Below are positions 25,718 to 34,272 of a stretch of 64,000 bases of DNA, piece by piece. Location: contig NZ_JARHUC010000002.1 of assembly GCF_029223255.1 (NCBI RefSeq), positions 186,001-250,000 on the forward strand. The letters are read 5' to 3'. Below the pieces are notes generated by a model that was not told the DNA's origin, ran no database searches, and worked only from the letters and a program-made list of their open reading frames with translations. The translations under genes were made by a program, and so were the position numbers. The DNA is from Albimonas marina (lineage in GTDB: Bacteria; Pseudomonadota; Alphaproteobacteria; Rhodobacterales; Rhodobacteraceae). Position 1 is the first letter of the stretch, and each line of letters opens with the position of its first letter.

Positions 25718-26173
25718 ATGCCCGCCCTCGCCCTCGCTTCCCGTCGGCCCTTCGCTCCGGCCGCCCTGCGCGCCGCGCGCGACGCCGCCCTGGTCGGCGT
25801 GGCGCTGACGCTGCTGACCCTGCCCGCGCTCGCCCAGGACGCGCCGACGAAGAACGAGGGCCTGTCGGGCAAGCTGCTGCACGAGATGCCGTTGGCGCCC
25901 GAGTTCCAGGAGACCGGGACCCGCATCCTGCGCGCCCGGTTCCTGCGGGTGGAGGCCGGCGGCGTGGTGGCGCGCCATTCCCACGCCGATCGCCCCTCGA
26001 TCGAATACGTCCTGTCGGGCGAGGCGGTGGAGCATCTCGACGACGGCACGACCACGGTCTACCGCGCCGGCGACGCGATCCCGGCGGACCACTCCAAGAC
26101 CCACTGGTGGACGATCGGCGACCAGCCGGTGGAGATCCTGGCGGTCGACATCTACGTGCCGCAGGCGAACTGA
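25718..26173 (+). CDS. Exported cupin-domain protein
   Basis: 151 residues. A signal peptide is likely (ALVGVALTLLTLPALAQ, cleavage after ALAQ or ALA). The single cupin domain shows RARFLRVEAGGVVARHSHADR, with two histidines, then EYVLSGEAVEHLDDG and AGDAIPADHSKTHWW, giving a plausible metal site of three histidines and a glutamate. Start chosen at ATG 25718 because GGAG lies six bases upstream; an ATG at 25706 in the same frame adds four residues and has no ribosome site. Substrate unknown; periplasmic location is inferred from the signal peptide. Confidence 0.75.
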   Translation: MPALALASRRPFAPAALRAARDAALVGVALTLLTLPALAQDAPTKNEGLSGKLLHEMPLAPEFQETGTRILRARFLRVEAGGVVARHSHADRPSIEYVLSGEAVEHLDDGTTTVYRAGDAIPADHSKTHWWTIGDQPVEILAVDIYVPQAN

Positions 26174-26390
26174 GGCTCAGACCCGGGACGCAGGGCGCCG
26201 GCCCCTGCCCGTCCGCTCGACGCGAGGCCCCGCCGCCCGCCCCGGGCGCGCCCCCCGCCGCGCGCCGCGGGCGCGACCCCCGCCACGGGCGCGCGGCCCG
26301 ACGCGGCGCCTCCTCCGGCTTCCGCGCGCGCCTGCCGGCGGTCGGCGGATTCCCTGTCGCGATCTACGCGTCCCCCCTTCCCCGCGGGGG

Positions 26391-26410
26391 GGCATACTTG
26401 CTAGTATGCC
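26391..26410 (+). promoter_or_regulatory. Perfect palindrome abutting the VWA gene start
   Basis: GGCATACT (26391-26398), TGCT, AGTATGCC (26403-26410) form an 8-bp perfect inverted repeat ending three bases before ATG 26414, where the ribosome site should be. TAGTAT at 26402-26407 also resembles a -10 box, which would give a leaderless message. It could be an operator, a translation-blocking hairpin or a -10 region. Confidence 0.45.
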
Positions 26411-26413
26411 GCC

Positions 26414-27601
26414 ATGTTCACCGATCTCTTTCTGGGCCTCCGCGAGGCCAAGGTGCCGGTCAGCCTGCGCGAGTATCTCACGCTGCTGGAGGCCATGGAC
26501 AAGCGTCTGGTGCAGTACGACGTGGAGGGGTTCTACTACCTCGCCCGCTCGGCGCTGGTGAAGGACGAGCGGAACATCGACAAGTTCGACCGCGTCTTCT
26601 CCGAAGTGTTCAAGGGGCTCGAGGCCGTCTCAGGCGCGCCCGAGGGCGCCGAGGCCATCCAGCTCCCCGAGGAGTGGCTCCGCAAGATGGCGGAGAAGCA
26701 CCTCTCGAAGGAGGAGATGGCCGAGATCGAGGCGCTCGGCGGCTTCGAGAAGCTGATGGAGACCCTTCGCGAGCGGCTGAACGAGCAGAACGGCCGCCAC
26801 CAGGGCGGCAACAAGTGGATCGGCACCGCCGGCACCTCCCCCTTCGGCGCCTACGGCTACAACCCCGAGGGCGTGCGCATCGGCCAGAAGGAATCGCGCC
26901 ACCGACGCGCGGTGAAGGTCTGGGACCGGCGAGAATTCAAGGATTTCGACGACTCGATCGAGCTGGGCACGCGCAACATCAAGGTCGCCCTCAAGCGCCT
27001 GCGCCGCTGGGCCCGCGACGGCGCGGACGAGGAGCTGGACCTCGACGGCACCATCCGCTCGACCGCCGAGCACGGCTATCTCGACGTGAAGACCCGGCCC
27101 GAGCGGCGCAACGCCGTGAAGGTGGTGCTGTTCCTCGACGTCGGCGGCTCGATGGACGACCACATCAAGGTGATGGAGGAGCTGTTCTCCGCCGCCACCT
27201 CCGAGCTGAAGCACATGGAGCACTACTACTTCCACAACTGCCTCTACGAGGGCGTGTGGAAGGAGAACAAGCGCCGCTGGTCGGACAAGATCCCGACCCA
27301 TGACGTGCTGAACAAGTTCCCCAAGGACTGGAAGTGCATCTTCGTGGGCGACGCCTCGATGTCCCCTTACGAGATCGCCTACCCCGGCGGCGCCTCGGAG
27401 CACTGGAACGAGGAGGCGGGCGAAGTCTGGCTGCGGCGGGCGATCGACAAGTGGCCCTCCAACATCTGGATCAACCCGGTGCCCGAGAGGCAGTGGCGCT
27501 ACACCCACTCGATCGGGATGATCCAGGAGATCTTCGCCGGCCGCATGCACCCGATGACGCTCGAGGGGCTGTCGGCGGCGATGAAGGAACTCAGCAAGTA
27601 A
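26414..27601 (+). CDS. VWA domain protein, CoxE-like (MoxR partner)
   Basis: 395 residues. The N-terminal half is the CoxE-like helical region (FLGLREAKVPVSLREYLTLL; the conserved NKWIGTAGTSPFGAYGYNPEG). The C-terminal half is a von Willebrand factor A domain with the metal-site motif written D-V-G-G-S (FLDVGGSMDDHIKVMEELF), where the first Ser of the canonical DxSxS is Gly, as in others of this family. Ends GLSAAMKELSK. Such proteins work with MoxR ATPases; the likely partner is at 23423. No Shine-Dalgarno sequence precedes ATG 26414; instead a perfect palindrome does. Confidence 0.88.
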   Translation: MFTDLFLGLREAKVPVSLREYLTLLEAMDKRLVQYDVEGFYYLARSALVKDERNIDKFDRVFSEVFKGLEAVSGAPEGAEAIQLPEEWLRKMAEKHLSKEEMAEIEALGGFEKLMETLRERLNEQNGRHQGGNKWIGTAGTSPFGAYGYNPEGVRIGQKESRHRRAVKVWDRREFKDFDDSIELGTRNIKVALKRLRRWARDGADEELDLDGTIRSTAEHGYLDVKTRPERRNAVKVVLFLDVGGSMDDHIKVMEELFSAATSELKHMEHYYFHNCLYEGVWKENKRRWSDKIPTHDVLNKFPKDWKCIFVGDASMSPYEIAYPGGASEHWNEEAGEVWLRRAIDKWPSNIWINPVPERQWRYTHSIGMIQEIFAGRMHPMTLEGLSAAMKELSK

Positions 27602-27744
27602 CCTCCGGGACGGGGGCGCCGCGGCGGCCCGCGCGCGGGTCGCGAAGGCGCGCCCGCGGCGCGGGGCGGGCGTCGGCGCCTTGGGGACGGTTTCTCCAAG
27701 GGCGAGGGCGCGTGGGCTGCAAGGGCGCGGGCGCTTCCGGAACC

Positions 27745-27923
27745 CACCAGAGAACAAGGCCCGCGCCTGTTCTCCGGATCCGTCCATCGCTGAAGATGCC
27801 TGAGCGACTCGGCGGGCGGGGTCAAGGACAAGCCCCCTTCGGGGGTCGCTGCGCGATCCCTGACCCCGCCCGCCGAGTCGCTCTGAACGGCATCAGCGAT
27901 GGACGGCTCCGGAGAACAGGCGC
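27745..27923 (+). repeat. Long palindromic element, copy 1
   Basis: A 161-bp near-perfect palindrome (27763-27923) in an intergenic region of 442 bp. The outer arms (31 bp, starting GCGCCTGTTCTCCGGA) match with one mismatch. After short unpaired strips come inner arms of 23 bp, which match perfectly and hold GAGCGACTCG, a variable block GCGGGCGGGG and TCA, then an asymmetric centre (AGGACAAGCCCCC, TTCG loop, GGGGGTCGCTGCGCGATCCC). Left of the palindrome CACCAGAGAACAAGGCC is also shared with copy 2, giving the element a direction. Copy 2 lies 0.9 kb away in the opposite orientation, across the M48 protease gene. Confidence 0.85.
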
Positions 27924-28043
27924 TGCCGCGGGGGCTTGGGGCGGGCGGCGCGGGCGCCCGGTAGGCGAGGCTTGCTCAAAAGGGCGACGCTTCGCGGGCG
28001 CGCAGGCGCTGACAGGACGGGCGGGAGCGCCTATCTAGCACGG

Positions 28044-28754
28044 ATGCTGAAGTTCCTGCCCTTCCTCCTCGTCATCGGCTACGCCCTGATCGCCTGGCGC
28101 TGGTCCGCCTGGCGGCTGAAGCGGGAGCTCGCCGAGCGGGCGCGCCCGCTGGATCATCCCGAGATCGAGGCCGCAGTGCGCCGCCTGGGCCGCGCGCTGG
28201 AGATCCCGCACCTCCAGGCGCATGTCTACGACGTGCCGGTCTTCAACGGGCTGGCCGCGCCCGACGGGCGGGTGTTCGTCACCGCAGGCGTGCTGGACCA
28301 GCACCGGCTGGGGCGGGTGAGCACGGACGAGGTCGCCTCGATCGTGGCGCATGAGCTGGGCCACGTGGGGCTGGGGCACTCGCGCCGCCGGATGATCGAC
28401 TGGACCGGGCAGAACGCGATCCGCTGGGCGGCGGTGGCGATCCTGGGCCGGTTCATCCCCTTCATCGGCCCCTGGATCGGCGCGATGCTGGCGAGCCTGC
28501 TGGCCGCGCGCCTGTCGCGGCAGGACGAATACGAGGCCGACGCCTTCGCCGCCGCGCTGATGCGCAAGGCGGGCCTCTCGCGGGACGCCCAGGCGAGCCT
28601 GCTGCGCAAGCTGGAGCGGATGAACCCCGGCTCCGGCGGCGTCGCCTGGCTGATGAGCCACCCGCCCTCCGAAAAGCGCGCCCGCGCCATCGAGGCGCTT
28701 CAGGCCGACTGGGACGCCCGCGGCGCCCCCGACCCCGCCCTCCGCAACGGCTGA
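28044..28754 (+). CDS. M48 family metalloprotease (HtpX/Oma1-like)
   Basis: 236 residues. An N-terminal membrane anchor (FLPFLLVIGYALIAW) is followed by the zinc-protease motif HELGH at residues 103-107 (ASIVAHELGHVGLGHSR), a second hydrophobic stretch (RFIPFIGPWIGAMLASLLAA) and the third-ligand region RQDEYEADAFAAALM. The C-terminus MSHPPSEKRARAIEAL is the usual M48 ending. It is about 50 residues shorter than classical HtpX and resembles the compact YggG/BepA-type core without TPR repeats. A role in membrane or periplasmic protein quality control is inferred. ATG 28044 was chosen as the first start after the repeat region. The gene stands alone between two inverted copies of a long palindromic element. 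Confidence 0.85.
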   Translation: MLKFLPFLLVIGYALIAWRWSAWRLKRELAERARPLDHPEIEAAVRRLGRALEIPHLQAHVYDVPVFNGLAAPDGRVFVTAGVLDQHRLGRVSTDEVASIVAHELGHVGLGHSRRRMIDWTGQNAIRWAAVAILGRFIPFIGPWIGAMLASLLAARLSRQDEYEADAFAAALMRKAGLSRDAQASLLRKLERMNPGSGGVAWLMSHPPSEKRARAIEALQADWDARGAPDPALRNG

Positions 28755-28807
28755 CGGCGCGCCGCCCGCCCCACGCGCCCCGGCGCGACGCCGGCCACGG
28801 CCGCAAA

Positions 28808-28993
28808 GCGCCTGTTCTCCGGAGCCGTCTCTCGCGGATGCCGGAAAGAGCGACTCGTCCCCGCCGGTCAGGGATCGCGAAGCGACCCCGCGCTTGCGCG
28901 GGGCTTGTCCTTGACCGGCGGGGACGAGTCGCTCAGGCATCCCTCAGCGAGAGACGGCTGCGGAGAACAGGCGCGGCCCTGTTCTTTGGTGAG
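28808..28993 (-). repeat. Long palindromic element, copy 2 (opposite orientation)
   Basis: A 167-bp near-perfect palindrome (28808-28974) with the same plan as copy 1 but reversed. The outer arms begin GCGCCTGTTCTCCG and the inner arms are again 23 bp: GAGCGACTCG, the block TCCCCGCCGG, then TCA. That block replaces GCGGGCGGGG of copy 1 in both arms at once, and the outer arms carry TCT instead of CAT in both arms. The asymmetric centre (GGGATCGCGAAGCGACCCC, a GCGC-TTGC-GCGC loop, CTTGTCCT) is shared. The extension GGCCCTGTTCTTTGGTGAG (to 28993) corresponds to the left flank of copy 1. It fills most of the 376-bp gap before the MCE operon. Confidence 0.85.
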
Positions 28994-29130
28994 TCAGGAG
29001 CCCGCCGGAGGCTCCAGTCCTCCGCAATCCCGGCGCGCCCGCCTGCAACAGGCCCAAGCCCGCCCGCAGGGCGCCCGTAGACCGCGCGCGCCGCCTCGCG
29101 GCGCGCCTCCGCCCCTCGCAGCAGGCGGCT

Positions 29131-29829
29131 TCAGTAGCCCGGGTAGCGCGCCGGGCGGCGTTCCTCGGCCGCGTCGATGGTGCGGATCGTCCATTCCACC
29201 GCGTTGCGCATCGCCCGTCCCAGCGCCTCGTCGAAGGCGTTGGCGACGGCGAGCATGCCGGGCTCGGTCGCCTCGACCGCCGCGGGGAAGGCCTGGGAGC
29301 CGATGATCAGGCCCTGCGGCTCCTGGATGATCTTGATGTTCAGGCGCACGCGGGCCAGCACCGGCTTGGAGTCCGGCCCCTCGACCGGGGCGCCCTGCTG
29401 GAGTTCGCCCTGGAACTCGCGCAGGTCGGTGATGACGGTGAAGTCGTTGCGCAGGCCCACCGAGCTCTGGCTCACGGCGGCGACCTTGCCGGTGTTCTCG
29501 AAGCTCTCGACCATCAGGCGCTGCACCACCAGGGGGGCGCGGTCGACCCAGCGGGCGCCGGAGAAGTACTTCACCTGCAGCGGGTTGGGCTTGATGGCGA
29601 TGCGGTCGGTGTTGACCGAGGCGTCGGCCGTCGGCGCCTCGACCACGATCTGGGCGCCGACCTCGGGCAGGTCGGACGCGAAGGTGCTTTTCGGCGACAG
29701 CGAGTAGAGGTCGGGCGCGGTGGCGACGCCGCCGATGCTGGCCAGCTCGGCGCAGCCGGTCAGGCCGAGGCAGGCCGCGGTCGCGAGGACCAGGCCCCGG
29801 CGGGCGCGGAAGGCGGCGGTCGGGCTCAT
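29131..29829 (-). CDS. ABC-type transport auxiliary lipoprotein (PqiC-like component of an MCE system)
   Basis: 232 residues. Signal peptide with lipobox (ATAACLGLTGCAEL; Cys at about 26). The mature protein is an ABC_trans_aux/PqiC-type domain: LYSLSPKSTF at the start, then VEAPTADASVNTDRIAIKP, YFSGARWVDRAPLVVQRLM and ALGRAMRNAVEWTIRTID at the end, all recurring features of that family. Such lipoproteins accompany MlaD-type proteins that ferry lipids between membranes. ATG 29829 overlaps the MCE gene stop by four bases. Last gene of the four-gene operon. Confidence 0.87.
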   Translation of the reverse strand: MSPTAAFRARRGLVLATAACLGLTGCAELASIGGVATAPDLYSLSPKSTFASDLPEVGAQIVVEAPTADASVNTDRIAIKPNPLQVKYFSGARWVDRAPLVVQRLMVESFENTGKVAAVSQSSVGLRNDFTVITDLREFQGELQQGAPVEGPDSKPVLARVRLNIKIIQEPQGLIIGSQAFPAAVEATEPGMLAVANAFDEALGRAMRNAVEWTIRTIDAAEERRPARYPGY

Positions 29830-31949
29830 CGGGAGATCTCCGAGGACTGGGTTCCGAGAATGAAGCGGGCGGGGTCGCGCTCGACCCGGTTCGAGATCCG
29901 CTCGAGGTTCGAGATCAGGCGGCGGCCTTCCTCGACGAAGCGCACGATCTGCGGAAGGCCCGTGCGCAGGAAGTCGTCGACCTGGTACTGGTTGCGCGAC
30001 AGGGTCGAGTTCAGCGAGCCCATCAGCTGGTTGGCCGAGCCCGCGGCCCCCTTCACGTCGCCGGTGATCGCCTCGAAGTCAGACGACATCTTGGCGACCG
30101 TGTCCTCGAGCGTGCCGACCGCGACGCGCACGTCGGCGATGGTGTCGGCGATGTCGCCCTCGACCAGGCCGTTGACGCTGTCGAAGGTGGCCTGGGCCGA
30201 GGTCAGCGCCGTGTCCGCCTTGCCCATGGCCGAGGTGATCGAGCCCAGCGTGGCGTTGGCGTTGGCGAAGGTGGCGGACGCGGTCGCCAGCGCCTGCTCG
30301 GCCTGGAGCACCAACGGGTCGAGCTTGCCCGCGGCGCCCGAGAAGTCGTTCGCCACCCGCTGGATCGCCTGGTTGGCGGTGGTCGCGGCGGCGCGCACCT
30401 CGGCCACCACGGCGGGCACGTCGGACTGGATGATGCCGTTGATCGTCTCGATCGCCGCGCGGGCGTCGGTGGCGGCGAGGCGCGCCTCGGCCACCAGCGC
30501 GGCGCCGTCGCCGCGGGCAAGCTGGTCGATCCCGTCCGAGGTCTGCTGGATCGAGGCCATGGTCGCCGTCGCCTGGTCGATGGCGACGGAGGCCTTGGCC
30601 ATCACCTCCTGGGTCGAGTCGAGGCGGGACTGGGTGGTCTCGATCAGCTTCTCGGCGTCCTCTGCGATCACGGCGATGCGCTGGTCGAGGTTGATCGTGG
30701 TCTGGCGCGCGGTCTCGGCCAGCGGGCCGAGCTGCTCCTTCATCAGCGTGTCGGCGGAGGCGAGCGCGGTGCGCGCCTCGGCCACCATCGCCGCGCCGTC
30801 GCCCTGGGCGAGCGCGTTGACGGTGTTCGAGGTGTCCTCGAGCGAGGCCATCAGACGGTCGGCGTTGGCCATCGTGGTCTTGAGGTTCGCCAGCGTCTCC
30901 TCGGCCTCGCGCAGGCGCAGGGCGGCCTCGGCGCCGGCCTCGGCGAACCGGTCGAGGGTCTCGGCCGCGCGCCCGCCCAGCGCGGTGGTGGTGGTCTGGA
31001 GCGCGAGGGCCGCCTCCGACACCCGGTCCACGGCCTCGGGCACGCGGGTCTGCATCAGGGCGTCGGCGGTCTCGATGGTGCGGCCGACCTGGTCCTGGAG
31101 GCCGCGCACGGCGTCCTCGGCGGCCTTCAGCGTGGTTTCGCCCTGGGTCAGCAGGCCGGGGATGCGGTCCTTCATCAGGAGGTCGGCGGAGGCGAAGGCC
31201 TCGCCCGCCGTGTCGATGGTGGTGGTGGCCGCGTCGATGGTGGCCTTGGACTTGTCGATGGCCTCGGTCGCGGTGCGCAGGGTCTCGTCCGCCGTGTCGG
31301 CCAGCGCCTCGAGCCGGTCGGTGAAGTCGGTCAGCTTCTGGGCGGCCGAGCCCACGTCGGCCGAGAGCGTGTCGACGCTGCTGAGGGTCGAGTTCAGCTT
31401 GCTCGACGCGTCGGAGACGTTGGCGAGGATGTCGCGCACCGCCTGCTGGTTCTCGTCGTTGACGAAGCCCTTCACGTCCTCGAGCAGGTCGATGGCCTGG
31501 TTGAGCAGCGCGGGGGCGCCGTCGAACAGCGACTGGAAGGCGGAGGGCTTGGACTGGATCGTCGGCCGCCCCGGCTGGTTTCTCAGCAACGGCGCCTCGG
31601 CCGTGCCGCCCGAGAGCGAGACGTAGCTGACGCCGGTGACGCCCGCCATCTCGAGCGTCGCCTCGGTGTCGGTCTTGATCGGGGTGGTGGCGTCGATCTC
31701 GACCACCACGCGCACCTTCGAGGGATCGTCCTGGTCGAGCCCGAGGCTGACCACCTGCCCCACCGGCAGGCCGTTGAAGCGCACGTCGCCGGCCTCGTTC
31801 AGGCCCGACACGCTCTCGAACAGGATGTCGTAATAGGCGTAGCTGCGGTCCACCTGCACCTTGGCGAGCCACAGCAGGAACCCCAGCGCTCCGATCAGTC
31901 CGGCCAGCGCGAAGGCGCCGATCAGGACGTAGTTCGCCCGCGTCTCCAT
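29826..31949 (-). CDS. MCE/MlaD family protein with long helical tail
   Basis: 707 residues. One N-terminal membrane anchor (LIGAFALAGLIGALGFLLWLA) precedes a single MCE domain at about 35-120 (YDILFESVSGLNEAGDVRFN, GLPVGQVVSLGLD, GVTGVSYVSLSGG). The remaining 550 residues are almost wholly helical and repetitive, with recurring A-T-x-D/E-x-A-L/T-x patterns (for example DGAAMVAEARTALASADTLM and DGAALVAEARLAATDARAAI) that look like a tandem heptad-rich coiled coil. MCE proteins form hexamers; a long helical tail would make an extended periplasmic tube or needle as in other elongated MCE proteins. Most MlaD proteins are about 150-180 residues, so this belongs to a long subclass. Transport of phospholipids is inferred. 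Confidence 0.9.
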   Translation of the reverse strand: METRANYVLIGAFALAGLIGALGFLLWLAKVQVDRSYAYYDILFESVSGLNEAGDVRFNGLPVGQVVSLGLDQDDPSKVRVVVEIDATTPIKTDTEATLEMAGVTGVSYVSLSGGTAEAPLLRNQPGRPTIQSKPSAFQSLFDGAPALLNQAIDLLEDVKGFVNDENQQAVRDILANVSDASSKLNSTLSSVDTLSADVGSAAQKLTDFTDRLEALADTADETLRTATEAIDKSKATIDAATTTIDTAGEAFASADLLMKDRIPGLLTQGETTLKAAEDAVRGLQDQVGRTIETADALMQTRVPEAVDRVSEAALALQTTTTALGGRAAETLDRFAEAGAEAALRLREAEETLANLKTTMANADRLMASLEDTSNTVNALAQGDGAAMVAEARTALASADTLMKEQLGPLAETARQTTINLDQRIAVIAEDAEKLIETTQSRLDSTQEVMAKASVAIDQATATMASIQQTSDGIDQLARGDGAALVAEARLAATDARAAIETINGIIQSDVPAVVAEVRAAATTANQAIQRVANDFSGAAGKLDPLVLQAEQALATASATFANANATLGSITSAMGKADTALTSAQATFDSVNGLVEGDIADTIADVRVAVGTLEDTVAKMSSDFEAITGDVKGAAGSANQLMGSLNSTLSRNQYQVDDFLRTGLPQIVRFVEEGRRLISNLERISNRVERDPARFILGTQSSEISR

Positions 31950-31967
31950 GCGCGTCTCCCTATCCCG

Positions 31968-32771
31968 TCAGGTCCCCTGCGCGGCGCGCGCGCGGGGCCC
32001 GTGGAAATACTCGTGAACCCAGGGGTGATCGACGCTCAGCATGTCCTTCATGCTGCCGGTCACCAGCACCTTCTTCTCGGCCAGCACCGCGATGCGGTCG
32101 CAGATCGCGTGCAGGCTGTCGAGGTCGTGGGTCACCATGAACACCGTCAGCCCCAGGCTTTCCTGGAGCTGCTTTATCAGGTCGTCGAACGCGGCCGCGC
32201 CGATCGGGTCGAGGCCCGCGGTCGGCTCGTCGAGGAAAACGATCTCCGGCTCCAGCGCCAGGGCGCGGGCGAGGCCGGCGCGCTTGCGCATGCCGCCCGA
32301 GAGCTCGGAGGGGAACTTCGATCCCGCGAAGCCCGGCAGGCCGACGAGGCGGACCTTGAGGTTGCCCAGCGCGCGCATCAGGGCGGGCGAGAGCTTGAGG
32401 TGCTCGCGCATCGGCGCCTCGATGTTCTCCAGCACCGTGAGGGAGGAGAACAGGGCGCCGTCCTGGAAGAGGACGCCCCACCGCTTCTCGACCTCCCGCC
32501 GCTCCTTGTCCGAGAGGGTCAGGACGTCCTGGCCGAAGACCTCGATCTTGCCGGCCTTGGGGCGGTTGAGGCCGACGATGGTGCGCAGCAGCACCGACTT
32601 GCCGGTGCCCGAGCCGCCGACGATGCCCAGCACCTCGCCGCGGTAGACGTCGAGGTCGAGGTTTTCGTGCACCACCTGGCGGCCGAACTGGTTGACCAGC
32701 CCGCGGACCCGGATCACCGCCTCGCGCTCGGAGGCGGGGGCGGCGTGCAGCGCGTCGGGGGAGCCGTCCAT
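31968..32771 (-). CDS. MCE-system ABC transporter ATP-binding protein (MlaF-like)
   Basis: 267 residues. Walker A is GGSGTGKSVLL, with Val after GKS as is usual for MlaF, the signature is LSGGMRKRAGLARALAL, and Walker B is IVFLDEPTAGLDPIGA, with H-loop TVFMVTHDLDSL. The Q-loop region FQDGALFSSLTVLENIEAPM is also MlaF-like. ATG 32771 overlaps the stop of the permease gene (ATGG/TGA overlap of one base). It energises lipid transport through the MlaE-like permease and the MCE protein encoded next. Confidence 0.93.
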   Translation of the reverse strand: MDGSPDALHAAPASEREAVIRVRGLVNQFGRQVVHENLDLDVYRGEVLGIVGGSGTGKSVLLRTIVGLNRPKAGKIEVFGQDVLTLSDKERREVEKRWGVLFQDGALFSSLTVLENIEAPMREHLKLSPALMRALGNLKVRLVGLPGFAGSKFPSELSGGMRKRAGLARALALEPEIVFLDEPTAGLDPIGAAAFDDLIKQLQESLGLTVFMVTHDLDSLHAICDRIAVLAEKKVLVTGSMKDMLSVDHPWVHEYFHGPRARAAQGT

Positions 32772-33919
32772 CACACGCCCATCTCCGAGAAGAAGATCGA
32801 GAACACGGCGTCGATGACGATGACGAGGAAGATCGCCATGACCACGGCCTGGGTGGTGCGCTGGCCGACGCTCTCGGCCGAGCCGCCGACCAGCATGCCC
32901 TGCCAGCAGCCCACCACGGCGATGACGACGGCGAAGAACGGCGCCTTCACCATGCCCACGATCACGTGCCAGACGCCCGTCGTCTCGTAGAGGCGCGTGA
33001 TGAACATGCCGGGGCTGACGCCGAGGTCCACCCAGGCCATCAGCCCGCCGCCGATCAGGCCCGCCATGTTGGAAATGAAGCCGAGCACGGGCAGCATGAT
33101 CAGCAGCGCCAGCGTGCGCGGCACCACCAGCACGTCGATGGGGTCGAGCCCCAGCGTGCGCATGGCGTCGATCTCCTCGCGGATCTTCATCGAGCCGATG
33201 GAGGCCGCGAAGGCGGAGCCGGAGCGGCCCGCGACGATGATCGAGGTCAGCAGGATGCCGAGCTCGCGCAGCAGCGAGATGGCGATCAGGTTCACCACGA
33301 ACACTTCCGCGCCGAACTGCTGGAGCTGGCTCGCGCCCTGGAAGCCCAGCACGATGCCGATCAGGAAGCTCATCAGCGCCACGATGGGGAAGGCGTTGAA
33401 GCCCGCCTCCTGCATGTGGTGGAAGAGCGCGGCCTTGCGCAGAGTCCAGGGGCGCAGGATCCCGGCGACGAGGCGCGTCAGCGTCAGGCCCAGGAAGCCC
33501 AGCAGCGAAACCGCGGTGTCCTTCACGCCCACCACCGAGGCGCCGATTCCCTCGAGCCAGGCGACGAAGCCGCGGCGGCCGTCGTCGGCGGCGTCCTTCT
33601 CGGGGAGGGAGCGGGCGACCGTCTCGATCAGGGCGGCGCGGGCGGGATCGCCGGGGGCGATCTCGACGCTCGCGCCCTCGGCCTCGAGCCGGGCCTTGAG
33701 CTGGAGGATCAGCCAGGCCCCCGCGGTGTCGAGCGCCTCGACCTCGGTCAGGTCCAGCGTGACGGGCTTGCCTGAGGGGGGGCGCAGGTCCGCCGCGGCC
33801 TTCTCCAGCGCCATCAGCCCGGCCACCACCAGCCGGCCGCCGAAGCGGGCGACGGCGCGGTCGGGTCCGTCCTCGACGGCGAGCGCCGGGGGCGCGGAGA
33901 GGGTGGGCGTAGCGGCCAT
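32771..33919 (-). CDS. STAS - MlaE permease fusion
   Basis: 382 residues. The N-terminal 110 residues form a STAS-like domain (VTLDLTEVEALDTAGAWLILQLKA, about 55-80, with the DTAG turn of that family). From about 125 onward comes an MlaE-type permease: GFQGASQLQQFGAEVFVVNLIA, RSGSAFAASIGSMKIREEIDAM and the C-terminal VGQRTTQAVVMAIFLVIVID. In E. coli the STAS protein (MlaB) is separate and regulates the ATPase; here it is joined to the permease, an arrangement known in other proteobacteria. ATG 33919 follows GAGGGT. First gene of the operon permease-ATPase-MCE-lipoprotein. Confidence 0.92.
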   Translation of the reverse strand: MAATPTLSAPPALAVEDGPDRAVARFGGRLVVAGLMALEKAAADLRPPSGKPVTLDLTEVEALDTAGAWLILQLKARLEAEGASVEIAPGDPARAALIETVARSLPEKDAADDGRRGFVAWLEGIGASVVGVKDTAVSLLGFLGLTLTRLVAGILRPWTLRKAALFHHMQEAGFNAFPIVALMSFLIGIVLGFQGASQLQQFGAEVFVVNLIAISLLRELGILLTSIIVAGRSGSAFAASIGSMKIREEIDAMRTLGLDPIDVLVVPRTLALLIMLPVLGFISNMAGLIGGGLMAWVDLGVSPGMFITRLYETTGVWHVIVGMVKAPFFAVVIAVVGCWQGMLVGGSAESVGQRTTQAVVMAIFLVIVIDAVFSIFFSEMGV

Positions 33920-34272
33920 GAGCCGACCCTCGCGGCTGTCGGTCGGAAGCGCAAGGGGCCACGGGTCGCGGCGGGCGCGCATGGCGGGCGATCCCGCTCC
34001 GTGGGGCCCGCGGCGCAGGCGCGGCCCCCGGCCCGGCGCCCCCCGCGGCGGCACGCAGGCGGCGGGTTCGGGGGCGTCCGGCGACGGTCGCGGGCCGGCG
34101 CGCGGGGCCCCGGCGCGGCCCCGGCGGCCGGCGGCGAGCGGCCCCGGCGGTCGCGGGGGGCTGCGCGCATCGCCGCCCGCCCTTGCCGGAGGCTCGGGCG
34201 CGCCCCTATGTTGCCGCCGACGCCCCCGGCGGTCCGCGCCGGCCCTCCCCGTTTGCCCGAGAGGCTTTCCGC
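33920..34272. other. Gene-free region between the MCE operon and the TerB-like gene
   Basis: 353 bp, extremely GC-rich, between divergent genes. No promoter, repeat or coding frame with family likeness was recognised, though the promoters of both flanking units should lie here. Confidence 0.4.

Noticed and set aside
27745-28993. Palindromic elements as a CRISPR array or insertion sequence
   Set aside because: Only two copies, inverted and separated by a gene, with no spacers and no transposase frame.
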